From contig CAADTP010000046.1 in the NCBI GenBank assembly GCA_900751995.1, positions 1-64,000 of the forward strand: 64,000 nt of DNA, read 5' to 3'. Positions 1 through 8,700 of this stretch are shown in pieces. The translations under genes were made by a program, and so were the position numbers. Source of the stretch: Lachnospiraceae bacterium (GTDB lineage Bacteria > Bacillota > Clostridia > Lachnospirales > Lachnospiraceae). A model generated the notes under the pieces. It made no database searches. It saw only the letters and a list, made by a program, of their open reading frames with translations, and was not told the origin of the DNA. How positions within the stretch are numbered: the first letter of the stretch is position 1; each line of letters starts with the position of its first letter.

Positions 1-22
1 TCCCTTTATCCACCTTTATTAA

Positions 23-94
23 TGGGCTATCGCCAAGCGGTAAGGCACAGGACTTTGACTCCTGCATTCGCCGGTTCGAATCCGGCTAGCCCAG
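23..94 (+). tRNA. tRNA-Gln (anticodon TTG)
   Basis: The 7-bp acceptor stem TGGGCTA/TAGCCCA closes a full cloverleaf. The anticodon stem CAGGA/TCCTG carries loop CTTTGAC, giving anticodon TTG. The T-loop TTCGAAT is intact and the discriminator base is G. No CCA is encoded. Confidence 0.95.
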
Positions 95-139
95 CTAGGC
101 GATGAGCCAGTTGGGGCAGAAGAAAAGAGTCCTTTTTAT

Positions 140-212
140 GGGGTATTAGCTCAGTCGGTAGAGCACTTGACTTTTAATCAAGTTGTCCGGGGTTCGAATC
201 CCCGATGCCTCA
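140..212 (+). tRNA. tRNA-Lys (anticodon TTT)
   Basis: The acceptor stem GGGGTAT/ATGCCTC pairs over 7 bp with wobble pairs. The anticodon loop CTTTTAA gives TTT. The T-stem CGGGG/CCCCG with loop TTCGAAT is intact and the discriminator is A. An intrinsic terminator follows directly. Confidence 0.95.
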
Positions 213-216
213 TTAG

Positions 217-246
217 CGGAAAGCATTTGCTTTCCGTTATTTTTTT
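217..246 (+). terminator. Intrinsic terminator after tRNA-Lys
   Basis: The inverted repeat CGGAAAGC / GCTTTCCG with a short loop is followed by TTATTTTTTT. It ends the tRNA-Gln/tRNA-Lys transcript. Confidence 0.8.
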
Positions 247-279
247 ATCATCTGACAGGATGAAAATATAATTGAATAT

Positions 280-359
280 GCGGATATGGCGGAATTGGCA
301 GACGCGCTGGTTTTAGGTACCAGTGGGCAACCGTGCAGGTTCAAGTCCTGTTATCCGCA
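280..359 (+). tRNA. tRNA-Leu (anticodon TAG)
   Basis: The acceptor stem GCGGATA/TATCCGC and anticodon stem CTGGT/ACCAG with loop TTTAGGT give anticodon TAG. The variable arm is short for a class II tRNA, but the TTCAAGT T-loop and discriminator A are present. Confidence 0.93.
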
Positions 360-371
360 GTAATTAAGAGG

Positions 372-410
372 CTTTCTATAAATCTGATTTATAGAAAGTC
401 TTTTAATTTT
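372..410 (+). terminator. Intrinsic terminator after tRNA-Leu
   Basis: A 12-bp stem CTTTCTATAAAT / ATTTATAGAAAG with a 3-nt loop is followed by TCTTTTAATTTT. Confidence 0.8.
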
Positions 411-427
411 TAGAATTATATTCACAG

Positions 428-465
428 AAAAATGCCACATATGCATAATGATATGTGGCATTTTG
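428..465. terminator. Bidirectional intrinsic terminator
   Basis: A perfect 14-bp inverted repeat (AAAATGCCACATAT / ATATGTGGCATTTT) has A/T runs on both flanks. It lies just beyond the 3' end of the minus-strand transglutaminase-like gene and after the tRNA block, so it can stop transcription from both sides. Confidence 0.8.
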
Positions 466-490
466 ACTCTATCGAATTTCTTAAATGATG

Positions 491-1537
491 TTACAGTTTC
501 TCCCCTTCATTCACTTCCTCAATAAACACCTTCCCTTCCGCCTGCTGTTCCGTAAAATGAAATCGCAGTACAGCCTGAGGCCAGTTGAGTGTGATGATGG
601 CTTTTTTGTCCCGTGTCTTTCCTGCGGCCTGGATCTGATCTACAAGGTCTGCGAGGACTTCGCGGGTGAGATATCCGCCTCGCCAGTGGAAGGTGAATTC
701 GCGGCCTTTTTTTGCGGCCTGGAGGGCACGTTTGTATACGTCTTCCAATTTGGTGAAGGACAGCTTTTTCTCGCGGTAATAAAAGTGGTTTCCATCCGGG
801 CAGGGAGGTGCCGGAGCGATCAGTGGTTCATGGTCACGGAAGATGTTTTTGTCATCCAGATTAAAATAATCGTAACGGATACTGGTTGAGCCGTCTTCGT
901 TTTTGCCCAGAGTATTATCGAAAGTGGTATCCAGATGATAGTACTGTCCGTTGATCCGGACGATGTTCCAGGTATGACGGTATTTGATCCCTTTTTCCGG
1001 ATTGTTCCCGCAGATGGCGATAATACACCATACACCAAGGGCATCACAGAGGACCTTTACGGATTTGGCGATTCCCTCGCAGACACCGACACCATGACCC
1101 AGAGGCCCGATGATCTCGTGGGAATATGGCTTTTTCAGCTTGTCGTAGCGGATATTTTCACAGATGAAGTCATGGACATATTTTTCCTTATCCCACTCGG
1201 AAAACTTCATGGCGGTGCGCACAAGCTTGTCTACGCGGGCTCCCAGGGCTTTCTGATGCTCCCGGATTTTATTTTTGTCGAAGATATATTCAGGGATTAG
1301 TATCAGATTTGGCGAGTCCTTGTAATAACGGTATTTAAATCCTACAGCCCAGAAAATCTCCGGGTGATCCAGACGAAGCTGGAAAAATACATCATAGAGC
1401 CAGTTTCCATCGGTGGTTGGTACCTGCGGGATCAGGAACTCGTCGGAAAGCTCCATAAGCCCGTGAAGCATTGCACGGTACACGTTTTGTTTATCTTTCG
1501 ACATTTTGCCGTAGTAATATTCTTCAGTTTGTTTCAT
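491..1537 (-). CDS. Transglutaminase-like superfamily protein
   Basis: This 348-residue protein carries a transglutaminase-like (papain-fold) core in its middle. The probable catalytic triad is Cys153 (GVCEGIAKS), His188 (YRHTWN) and Asp203 (HLDTTFD), spaced as in the family. There is no signal peptide or transmembrane segment, so it is probably cytoplasmic. The C-terminal ~100 residues are not recognised and may bind the substrate. Members act as peptidases or amidases, but the substrate cannot be read from the sequence. It is monocistronic, between a tRNA block and an ABC exporter operon, with its own downstream terminator. Fold assignment is firm; function is unknown. Confidence 0.85.
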   Translation of the reverse strand: MKQTEEYYYGKMSKDKQNVYRAMLHGLMELSDEFLIPQVPTTDGNWLYDVFFQLRLDHPEIFWAVGFKYRYYKDSPNLILIPEYIFDKNKIREHQKALGARVDKLVRTAMKFSEWDKEKYVHDFICENIRYDKLKKPYSHEIIGPLGHGVGVCEGIAKSVKVLCDALGVWCIIAICGNNPEKGIKYRHTWNIVRINGQYYHLDTTFDNTLGKNEDGSTSIRYDYFNLDDKNIFRDHEPLIAPAPPCPDGNHFYYREKKLSFTKLEDVYKRALQAAKKGREFTFHWRGGYLTREVLADLVDQIQAAGKTRDKKAIITLNWPQAVLRFHFTEQQAEGKVFIEEVNEGEKL

Positions 1538-1596
1538 ATATAAAAATACGGAGACTCCTTTCCGGAAAAATAGATTTCAATCAAAGATTATAGCAT

Positions 1597-1644
1597 AAAA
1601 AAACATGCAGGACTATCAGAAAAGATACACCCTGCATGTTTTTG
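1597..1644 (-). terminator. Intrinsic terminator of the ABC exporter operon
   Basis: Inverted repeat ACATGCAGG / CCTGCATGT is read on the minus strand with a T-run (the plus strand shows AAAAAAA before the left arm). It lies just past the stop codon of the second exporter subunit. Confidence 0.7.
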
Positions 1645-1684
1645 GTATTGAATATTTTAGATCGAAAATAACTGTGAGCCTGGA

Positions 1685-3586
1685 TCAGCCGTTATACAGC
1701 TGATAATACCGGCCCTTCTGTGCAAGCAGCTCCTCGTGGGAACCACGCTCGATGATGTGTCCTTGCTCCAGGACCATGATGCAGTCACTGTTGCGTACTG
1801 TGGAAAGTCTGTGGGCGATCACAAAGGTCGTCCTGCCTTCCATCAGCTTATCCATACCATCCTGTACAAGCTTTTCGGTACGGGTATCAATGGAGCTGGT
1901 GGCTTCGTCCAGGATCAGGACGGGTGGGTCTGCAACGGCTGCACGGGCAATGGAGAGAAGCTGTCGCTGGCCCTGACTTAAGTTTGCACCGTTTCCGCGG
2001 AGAAGGGTATTATAACCCTGCGGAAGCCTGCGGATGAAACCGTCGGCGTTAGCAAGCTTTGCTGCTGCGATAACCTCCTCATCTGTGGCATCCAGCTTTC
2101 CGTAGCGGATATTTTCCATAACGGTTGCTGTGAACAGGTTGGTATCCTGAAGAACGATGCCCATGGAGCGTCTGAGATCATCTTTTTTGATCTTGGTGAT
2201 GTTGATGCCGTCATAACGGATCTTACCCTTCTGAATGTCGTAAAAACGGTTCAGAAGATTGGTAATGGTGGTTTTTCCGGCGCCGGTGGAGCCTACAAAA
2301 GCGATCTTCTGGCCTGGCTGTGCATACATGTTGATGTCATGGAGAACGATCTTGTTGGAATTATAACCAAAGTCTACATCCTCCAGGACCATATCACCCT
2401 TCAGCTCGATATAATCAGTGGTACCCTCAGCTTTGTGGAAATGCTTCCATGCCCAGCGGCCGGTACGTTTGTCGGATTCGGTAAGAACACCGTTTTCCTC
2501 TTTTGCATTGACGAGAGTAACGTAGCCTTCATCCACTTCCGGTTTTTCATCCAGAAGATCAAAGATACGTTTTGCACCTGCAAGAGCCATAACAATACTG
2601 TTGAACTGCTGGCTGACCTGGTTGATAGGCATGTTGAAGCTCTTATTGAAGGTCAGGAAGCTGGCAAGCCCGCCAAGTGTGAAGTTGCCGATGCCGTTGA
2701 TAGCAAGGATACCGCCCACCATGGCGCAGATCACATAGCTGACATTTCCAAGCTGTGCGACCACAGGCATCAGGATGTTGGCAAAACGGTTTGCATTGTC
2801 TGCGCTGGTGAAAAGCTGATCGTTCAGTTCATCGAATTTCCGGATGCTTTCGTCCTCATGGCAGAAGACCTTGACAACCTTCTGACCCTCCATCATCTCT
2901 TCGATATAACCATTGACAATACCAAGGTTGGTCTGCTGCTCCAGGAAATATTTTCCGCTTAAGCCCGCAAGCTTCCGGCTGGCAGTCATCATAATGGCAA
3001 CCATAAGCAGGGTAACTACAGTAAGCGGAACATTCAGGATCAGCATACTTACAAGAACACTGACGATGGTGATCACACTGGAAAGCAGCTGCGGAAAGCT
3101 CTGGCTGATCATCTGGCGCAGGGTATCAATGTCGTTGGTGTAGATGGACATGATATCGCCGTGTGCGTGAGTGTCAAAATATTTGATGGGAAGCGTTTCC
3201 ATCGTTGCAAACATATCGTTTCGGAGGTTACGTAAGGTTCCCTGGGAAACATTGATCATGATACGGTTATAAGTATAGGTGGCAATAACACCAATGGCGT
3301 AAAAGCATGCCACACGTGCGATGGCTGCAGCCAGAGGCCCGAAATCCGGTGTATCTGCTGAGAGAAGCGGTGTGATATACTGGTCGATCAGGGTTTTCAT
3401 GAACATGGTTCCCTGTACATTGGCAAGAACACTGACAAAAATGCAGATCACCACGATCACGATATGGATACTGTAGTTTTTAAAGATATAACGGGCAAGG
3501 CGTCCCAGAAGCTTTCCCGGCTGCTCCGGTGTTCCCATACCCCTTGGGCCAGGACCGCCCGGGCCTTTCATGTTCTGTTTTTTCAA
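1685..3586 (-). CDS. ABC multidrug-type exporter, subunit 2 (TMD-NBD)
   Basis: This 633-residue half-transporter has an N-terminal six-helix exporter domain (about residues 35-340) and a C-terminal ATPase domain. The Walker A is GSTGAGKTT, Walker B is VLILDEATS with the catalytic Glu, and the H-loop is IAHRLS. Its signature reads LSQGQ instead of LSGGQ. It overlaps the upstream subunit gene by 4 nt (ATGA), so the two are translationally coupled and should form a heterodimer of the LmrCD/BmrCD/YheIH type. The N-terminus is Gly/Pro-rich. The Asp/Glu-rich insert near residues 345-390 between TMD and NBD is longer than usual. Substrate unknown; drug or lipid export is the family norm. Confidence 0.9.
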   Translation of the reverse strand: MKKQNMKGPGGPGPRGMGTPEQPGKLLGRLARYIFKNYSIHIVIVVICIFVSVLANVQGTMFMKTLIDQYITPLLSADTPDFGPLAAAIARVACFYAIGVIATYTYNRIMINVSQGTLRNLRNDMFATMETLPIKYFDTHAHGDIMSIYTNDIDTLRQMISQSFPQLLSSVITIVSVLVSMLILNVPLTVVTLLMVAIMMTASRKLAGLSGKYFLEQQTNLGIVNGYIEEMMEGQKVVKVFCHEDESIRKFDELNDQLFTSADNANRFANILMPVVAQLGNVSYVICAMVGGILAINGIGNFTLGGLASFLTFNKSFNMPINQVSQQFNSIVMALAGAKRIFDLLDEKPEVDEGYVTLVNAKEENGVLTESDKRTGRWAWKHFHKAEGTTDYIELKGDMVLEDVDFGYNSNKIVLHDINMYAQPGQKIAFVGSTGAGKTTITNLLNRFYDIQKGKIRYDGINITKIKKDDLRRSMGIVLQDTNLFTATVMENIRYGKLDATDEEVIAAAKLANADGFIRRLPQGYNTLLRGNGANLSQGQRQLLSIARAAVADPPVLILDEATSSIDTRTEKLVQDGMDKLMEGRTTFVIAHRLSTVRNSDCIMVLEQGHIIERGSHEELLAQKGRYYQLYNG

Positions 3587-5334
3587 GCCGGCTCACCTCC
3601 CTCGTCAAAATCACCGGCGCCGCCGGTTTGTGAATGAAATACTTCCTGATAAATGGCGTTGGTCTTAAGAAGCTCCTCGTGGGTACCAAAACCGTTGATC
3701 TCACCGTTATCCATAACGATGATCCGGTCCGCGTTCTGGATGCTGGAAACACGCTGTGCGATGATCAGCTTGGTGGTATCCGGGATCTCCTCAGCAAAAG
3801 CGCGGCGGATCCTTGCATCTGTAGCAGTATCTACTGCACTGGTGGAGTCATCCAGGATCAGTATCTTCGGCTTCTTCAGAAGAGCGCGGGCAATACAGAG
3901 ACGCTGCTTCTGGCCTCCGGAAACATTGGAGCCGCCCTGTTCAATGAAGGTATTGTATTTGTCCGGCATTTTTTCGATGAAATCATCGGCACAGGCAAGC
4001 TGGCATGCGCGGCGGCATTCCTCCTCAGTGGCATTTTTGTCACCCCAGCGGAGATTTTCCAGAATGGTTCCTGAGAAGAGTACATTCTTCTGAAGAACAA
4101 CGGAAACCTGATTTCTGAGAGATTCCAGATGGTATTTACGGACATCGATGCCTCCTACGGAAACAGAACCATCCGTTACGTCATAAAGACGGCTGATCAG
4201 GTTGACAAGGCTGGATTTTGCACTTCCGGTACCGCCGATGATCCCTATGGTCTCGCCGGAGCGGATCGAGAGATTGATATCCTTCAGAACGGGTTCCTGA
4301 CTGTCTTTCTTATAGCTGAAATTTACATGATCGAAGACGATACTTCCGTCCGGGACATCTGTTACTGGATCTTCCGGATCTGTGATGTCAGCAGTATCAT
4401 TGATGACTTCCGTAACACGCTCTGCGCTGGCAATACTCATTGTTACCATAACAAAAACCATGGAAAGCATCATAAGGCTCATGAGAATGTTCATGCAGTA
4501 GGTGAGAAGGCTCATAAGCTCACCGGTAGTAAGGGAGCTGCCTACGATCATTTTGGCGCCGAGCCAGCTGATCCCCAGGATACAGGCATAAACGGTAAAC
4601 TGCATCAGGGGCATGTTCATGACAACGATCTTCTCAGCACTTAAGAACATTTCGTATACTTTGTTGCAGGCTTTCTGGAATTTGCTGATCTCGTAGTCTT
4701 CGCGGACATAGGCCTTGACAACGCGTACAGCGCCGATATTTTCCTGGACACTTGCGTTCAGGTCGTCATATTTACGGAATACGGCCTGAAAATATACTGT
4801 TGCTTTTCTCATGATAAAGATCAGACAGCCTCCGAGGAAGATAACAGCGACAAGATAGATGCTTGCAAGCTTTGCATTGATAAGAAATGCCATGACCATG
4901 GCACAGATCAGACTGGCCGGTGCACGGGTACACATACGAAGGATCATCTGATAGGCGTTCTGCAGGTTGGTCACATCAGTGGTAAGACGGGTGATCAGGC
5001 CGGCAGTGCTGTATTTGTCGATGTTGGAAAAAGAAAAGGTCTGGATATTGGTGTACATGGCTTTTCGGAGGTTTCTGGCAAAGCCTGTAGAGGCCAGTGC
5101 TCCGTATTTTCCTCCCATGACGCCGGACCAGAGTCCGCACAGGGCAAGAGCTACCATAACTGCACCCATCCGATAGATATGGCCGATATTTCCGGCTTCC
5201 ACACCCTTATCAATGATGGAAGCCATGGCCAGGGGGATCAGAGTCTCAAAGAGAACTTCCAGGATCATGAAAAAAGGCGTGAGAAACGATGCCTTTTTAA
5301 ACTCCCTGACCTGGGCCAGAAGGGTTTTGAGCAT
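3583..5334 (-). CDS. ABC multidrug-type exporter, subunit 1 (TMD-NBD, degenerate catalytic site)
   Basis: This half-transporter of 583 residues begins at MLKTLLAQ. That ATG has an AAAGGAGA ribosome-binding site six bases upstream, whereas an in-frame ATG 27 nt earlier would overlap that site and is rejected. Six transmembrane helices precede an NBD with Walker A GGTGSAKSS, signature VSGGQ and Walker B ILILDDSTS. The Walker B Asp replaces the catalytic Glu, which marks the non-catalytic site of heterodimeric exporters. The partner subunit supplies the Glu but has a degenerate LSQGQ, so the pair is complementary. A divergent DtxR-type regulator lies 260 nt upstream. Confidence 0.9.
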   Translation of the reverse strand: MLKTLLAQVREFKKASFLTPFFMILEVLFETLIPLAMASIIDKGVEAGNIGHIYRMGAVMVALALCGLWSGVMGGKYGALASTGFARNLRKAMYTNIQTFSFSNIDKYSTAGLITRLTTDVTNLQNAYQMILRMCTRAPASLICAMVMAFLINAKLASIYLVAVIFLGGCLIFIMRKATVYFQAVFRKYDDLNASVQENIGAVRVVKAYVREDYEISKFQKACNKVYEMFLSAEKIVVMNMPLMQFTVYACILGISWLGAKMIVGSSLTTGELMSLLTYCMNILMSLMMLSMVFVMVTMSIASAERVTEVINDTADITDPEDPVTDVPDGSIVFDHVNFSYKKDSQEPVLKDINLSIRSGETIGIIGGTGSAKSSLVNLISRLYDVTDGSVSVGGIDVRKYHLESLRNQVSVVLQKNVLFSGTILENLRWGDKNATEEECRRACQLACADDFIEKMPDKYNTFIEQGGSNVSGGQKQRLCIARALLKKPKILILDDSTSAVDTATDARIRRAFAEEIPDTTKLIIAQRVSSIQNADRIIVMDNGEINGFGTHEELLKTNAIYQEVFHSQTGGAGDFDEGGEPA

Positions 5335-5471
5335 AAAAAATCTCCTTTCTTTACTGTTCAAAAGACAGCACTACTGGAAAGGATTCCGGGCTGCTATAGA
5401 ACAGATATATTGTTCAGCTACTATTATCGGGGAAATTATTTTTAATGTCAAGATAAACATGTGCGAAATGC

Positions 5472-5500
5472 TTGACACAACATCCTTTAAGCGGTATATT
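5472..5500 (+). promoter_or_regulatory. Promoter of the DtxR/MntR-type regulator
   Basis: TTGACA (5472-5477) and TATATT (5495-5500) are separated by 17 nt. The leader to the ATG at 5597 is about 90 nt and contains two small hairpins (CCTG-tagaa-CAGG and CCCTttagAGGG). The same 262-nt intergenic region must also carry the ABC exporter promoter on the other strand. Confidence 0.75.
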
Positions 5501-5596
5501 AAAAGTTAATATTCGCCTGTAGAACAGGGAAAGAATGGGCTTCAGGTCCCTTTAGAGGGTCTATATAGAGTTAAATTTTTGCAGGGAGGATTTTAT

Positions 5597-5986
5597 ATGG
5601 AGATCAGACAGTCAGCGGAGGATTATCTTGAATCAATTCTGGTTTTATCCAAAAAAGGAGGAGGAGTTCGTTCCATTGATATTGCGACCAGACTTGGTGT
5701 TTCCAAGCCAAGCGTCAGTCACGCAATGAAGCTTCTTCGTGAGGATGGTTATATTGCTATGGACCGTTACGGTACCGTGACACTTCTGGAGAAGGGGGCA
5801 GAGATCGCCAATCAGATTTATGAGCGTCACATTGTTCTTGCCAGGATGCTGGAGGGACTTGGGGTTCCGGCAGAGATCGCAATGGAGGATGCCTGCAAGA
5901 TGGAGCACGACATCAGCCAGGAGAGCTTTGAGAAGATCAAGGCACATTATAATAACTTTATTAAGAAGGAAGAAAAAGCAGACTAA
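5597..5986 (+). CDS. Metal-dependent transcriptional regulator, DtxR/MntR family
   Basis: This 129-residue protein has an N-terminal winged helix (about residues 8-65; the recognition helix contains VSKPSVSHAMK) followed by a dimerisation/metal-binding helix region with the ACKMEHDIS motif typical of MntR/DtxR proteins. No C-terminal SH3-like domain is present, so it matches the short MntR type. The start chosen is the ATG preceded by GGGAGGATTTTAT, not the upstream in-frame TTG. It is monocistronic and divergent from the ABC exporter operon. Known relatives repress manganese or iron uptake when metal-bound; whether it controls the exporter or the feo operon is untested. Confidence 0.88.
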   Translation: MEIRQSAEDYLESILVLSKKGGGVRSIDIATRLGVSKPSVSHAMKLLREDGYIAMDRYGTVTLLEKGAEIANQIYERHIVLARMLEGLGVPAEIAMEDACKMEHDISQESFEKIKAHYNNFIKKEEKAD

Positions 5987-5997
5987 GAAACATGCAG

Positions 5998-6042
5998 ACA
6001 GGCAGCCGGAAGGTAAAATACCAAACCGGCTGCCTGTTTTTT
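5998..6042. terminator. Convergent bidirectional terminator
   Basis: The 12-bp stem ACAGGCAGCCGG / CCGGCTGCCTGT is followed by TTTTTTAT. It sits between the convergent regulator and EamA transporter genes. Confidence 0.85.
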
Positions 6043-6994
6043 ATTTATTTTCTTTTTCCGGCAGCTGTGCCAGGATGATGGCTGCAAACATGATGACACA
6101 TCCAAGGAGCTCTTTTATGGAAAGCTTCTGATCTAGGAGCACCCAGCCTGCAAGCACGGAGATGCAGGATTCAAGAGAAAGGATCAGAGAAGCAACGGTG
6201 GGATTCACATTTTTCTGGCCTACGACCTGCAGGGTGTAGGCAACACCGCAGGACATCACACCGGCATACAGGATCGGCAGCCAGGCAGTGAGAATGGAAG
6301 AAATCTGCGGATGTTCCAGAATAAGTGCCGGGATCATGGACAGGATCCCGCAGACAAGAAACTGGATACAGGAAAGCTTTACACCGTCTGCCTTCGGGGA
6401 AAAATAGTCAATCACCAGAATGTGCAGGGAAAAGAGAAAAGCACATACCAGCACCAGAATATCTCCGAGGCCAATGGAAAATCCGTCTGTGATGCAGAGA
6501 AGATAAAGTCCGACCAGTGCCATGACAACGGCTGCCCATATAAAGGGACTGCATTTCTTTTTCAGGAAAATTCCAATGATCGGGACGATGACAATGTAGC
6601 AGGCGGTGATGAAGCCAGCTTTTCCTACTGTTGTGTACTGGATGCCAAACTGCTGGAAGCTGCTGGCAGCAAAAAGAGCAAATCCGCAGGCAATGCCGCC
6701 CAGCCACAGGTCACGGCTGTTATATGGCGTGGGGGATACAGCTTTTTCTGAAGGTGTTGATGAGGATTCCGGTATTGCGGAGTCTGTGGCAGCAGAGGAT
6801 TTATTTCCGGAACGGTTTAGGATAAAGAGCACCGGAACCAGGACAGCGGCGCCGATCAGGGAACGGACGCCGTTGAAGGTGAAGGGGCCAACATATTCCA
6901 TGCCCACACTCTGGGCAACAAAGGCGATTCCCCAGATCGTTGCGGCCAGAAGCAGGCAGAGAGAATTTTTCAGAGGCATTTTCTGTGAGTTCAT
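6041..6994 (-). CDS. DMT superfamily transporter, EamA type
   Basis: This 317-residue membrane protein has ten hydrophobic segments arranged as two five-helix EamA repeats. The first repeat begins at MPLKNSLCLLLAATIWGIAFV, and the second follows a hydrophilic loop (about residues 65-95) rich in Ser, Ala and Pro. Family members export amino acids or other small metabolites by drug/metabolite antiport. The ATG is preceded by GAAAGGA. It is monocistronic, between the MntR-like gene and argG. The long Ser-rich loop between helices 2 and 3 is unusual. Substrate cannot be predicted. Confidence 0.88.
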   Translation of the reverse strand: MNSQKMPLKNSLCLLLAATIWGIAFVAQSVGMEYVGPFTFNGVRSLIGAAVLVPVLFILNRSGNKSSAATDSAIPESSSTPSEKAVSPTPYNSRDLWLGGIACGFALFAASSFQQFGIQYTTVGKAGFITACYIVIVPIIGIFLKKKCSPFIWAAVVMALVGLYLLCITDGFSIGLGDILVLVCAFLFSLHILVIDYFSPKADGVKLSCIQFLVCGILSMIPALILEHPQISSILTAWLPILYAGVMSCGVAYTLQVVGQKNVNPTVASLILSLESCISVLAGWVLLDQKLSIKELLGCVIMFAAIILAQLPEKENK

Positions 6995-7045
6995 GATAAA
7001 AAATCCTTTCGTTTATTAGGTATTATGTGATCAAAGCAGTATATA

Positions 7046-7083
7046 ACAAAAGACCCCGGGGAACTTATATAGCTTCCCGGGGC
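7046..7083 (-). terminator. Intrinsic terminator of argG
   Basis: A GC-rich hairpin (CCCCGGGG-AA / TT-CCCGGGG) is followed, on the minus strand, by TCTTTTGTT. It lies immediately after the argG stop codon. Confidence 0.7.
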
Positions 7084-7118
7084 ATTCTTATAATCTGTCG
7101 GAACAATGTCCAACAAAA

Positions 7119-8351
7119 TTAGTTCTGATTCTGGTTATTCTTAACTTCTGCAAGCTTCATGGCACGAACCTTCAGCGGCAGACCGAACAGAGTGATGAAT
7201 CCGTCTGCATCATGATGATCATACATATCACCGGTTGTGAAGGAAGCAAGAGACTCATTGTAAAGGCTGTACGGAGAGGTTGTACCATTCTTGATGATGT
7301 TTCCTTTGTAAAGCTTGAATTTAACTTCACCGGTAACATATTTCTGAGTGGACTCAACAAATGCCTGGATAGCCTCACGGAGAGGTGTGTACCATTTTCC
7401 TTCGTAAACAACCTGTGCAAACTGGCTGCCAAGCTTTTTCTTGGCTTCCATTGTCTCACGGTCAAGGATCAGCTCCTCAAGCTGGTCATGTGCTGCCATC
7501 AGGATCGTTCCGCCAGGAGTTTCATAAACGCCACGGGATTTCATACCAACAACACGGTTCTCAACAATATCAACGATACCGATGCCGTTCTCACCGCCAA
7601 GCTTGTTCAGCTCTGTGATGATCTCGGAAACCTTCATTGCTTTTCCGTTGAGTGTTTTCGGAACACCCTGCTCGAATGTCATGGTGATCTCAGTTTCTTT
7701 ATCCGGAGCCTTCTCAGGTGTTACACTTAATACAAGCATGTCATCATAGTTCGGAGCCTGGGATGGATCCTCAAGCTCAAGTCCCTCATGGCTGATGTGC
7801 CAGAGGTTTCTGTCACGGCTGTAGCTGTGACTTGCATCAAATGGAAGAGTGATGCCATGAGCCTTACAGAACTCGATTTCATCTTCACGGGACTGCATGG
7901 TCCACAGATCTGTCATACGCCATGGAGCAATGATCTTGATGTCCGGAGCGAGAGCCTTGATGCCAAGCTCGAAACGGATCTGGTCATTTCCTTTACCGGT
8001 AGCACCATGGCAGATAGCAACGGCACCCTCTTTACGTGCGATCTCAACCAGCTTCTTGGCAATGACCGGACGAGCCATGGAAGTTCCGAGAAGATAGGAA
8101 TGCTCGTATACAGCACCAGCCTCTACACACGGCATGATGAAATCATCGCAGAACTCATCGACGATATCCTCGATATATAATTTGGAAGCACCGGACATTT
8201 TTGCTCTCTCTTCAAGACCGTCCAGCTCGTTTCCCTGTCCGCAGTTTACACAGCAGCAGACAACATCATAATCAAAGGTTTCTTTCAGCCACGGGATAAG
8301 GGCTGTGGTATCAAGACCACCGGAATACGCTAAAACAACTTTTTCTTTCAT
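7119..8351 (-). CDS. argG: Argininosuccinate synthase
   Basis: This 410-residue enzyme joins citrulline and aspartate using ATP, the penultimate step of arginine synthesis. The N-terminal PP-loop motif AYSGGLDTT binds ATP, and the family motifs ICHGATGKGNDQ and SYSRDRNLWHIS are present. The length is typical. The start at MKEKVVLAYSGG is supported by an AGGAGG site; the longer open frame begins upstream of that site and is not used. It is transcribed divergently from argC. The shared 528-nt region holds ARG boxes, so ArgR/AhrC control is expected. argH is not in this window. Confidence 0.97.
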   Translation of the reverse strand: MKEKVVLAYSGGLDTTALIPWLKETFDYDVVCCCVNCGQGNELDGLEERAKMSGASKLYIEDIVDEFCDDFIMPCVEAGAVYEHSYLLGTSMARPVIAKKLVEIARKEGAVAICHGATGKGNDQIRFELGIKALAPDIKIIAPWRMTDLWTMQSREDEIEFCKAHGITLPFDASHSYSRDRNLWHISHEGLELEDPSQAPNYDDMLVLSVTPEKAPDKETEITMTFEQGVPKTLNGKAMKVSEIITELNKLGGENGIGIVDIVENRVVGMKSRGVYETPGGTILMAAHDQLEELILDRETMEAKKKLGSQFAQVVYEGKWYTPLREAIQAFVESTQKYVTGEVKFKLYKGNIIKNGTTSPYSLYNESLASFTTGDMYDHHDADGFITLFGLPLKVRAMKLAEVKNNQNQN

Positions 8352-8464
8352 AATATATGTCCTCCTGGGATTTTTTTGATTTTGTATCGCTCCGGACATT
8401 TCCGGGACGGTGAATTTTTTTACGTTATCTGGAAAAAAATTATGCTGTTTTATAACTTTACCAG

Positions 8465-8482
8465 AGTGAATAAATATTCATG
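8465..8482. promoter_or_regulatory. ARG box (argG side)
   Basis: The near-perfect palindrome AGTGAATAAATATTCATG matches the ArgR/AhrC operator consensus (TGAAT-WWWW-ATTCA core). It lies about 115 nt upstream of the argG start codon, where repression of argG is expected. Confidence 0.75.
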
Positions 8483-8582
8483 TACAACAAAACAAAATTT
8501 TCGGCTGTCCTGTCGACATGGCTTAATATACACCAGATTTTATAAATATGCAAGAGATAATTTGAAAAATATGAAAAAAAAT

Positions 8583-8598
8583 TTGCATAAAAATACAT
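8583..8598. promoter_or_regulatory. Auxiliary ARG box
   Basis: TTGCATAAAAATACAT resembles the TGCAT-WWWW-ATGCA form of the ARG box with one mismatch. A weaker half-match, TATAAATATGCAAG, lies at about 8540-8553. Arrays like this allow co-operative binding of the hexameric arginine repressor. Confidence 0.5.
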
Positions 8599-8670
8599 CT
8601 AAAAGTAGGCGGTATTATAAGAAAATACAGGAAAAACAGAAAAGACCGTGAAAAATCAAAGAAAATGACT

Positions 8671-8700
8671 ATTGCATAATATGCAGAGAAGATGTATAAT
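8671..8700 (+). promoter_or_regulatory. argC promoter with overlapping ARG box
   Basis: TTGCAT (8672-8677) and TATAAT (8695-8700) are 17 nt apart. The -35 is embedded in the palindrome TTGCATAATATGCAG (8672-8686), which matches an ARG box. Repressor binding would therefore occlude RNA polymerase directly. The transcript would have a leader of about 170 nt. Confidence 0.7.

Noticed and set aside
8376..8651. Small gene of 91 residues in the argG/argC gap
   Set aside because: Lys/Tyr/Asn-rich AT-driven frame crossing the ARG boxes, with no ribosome-binding site.
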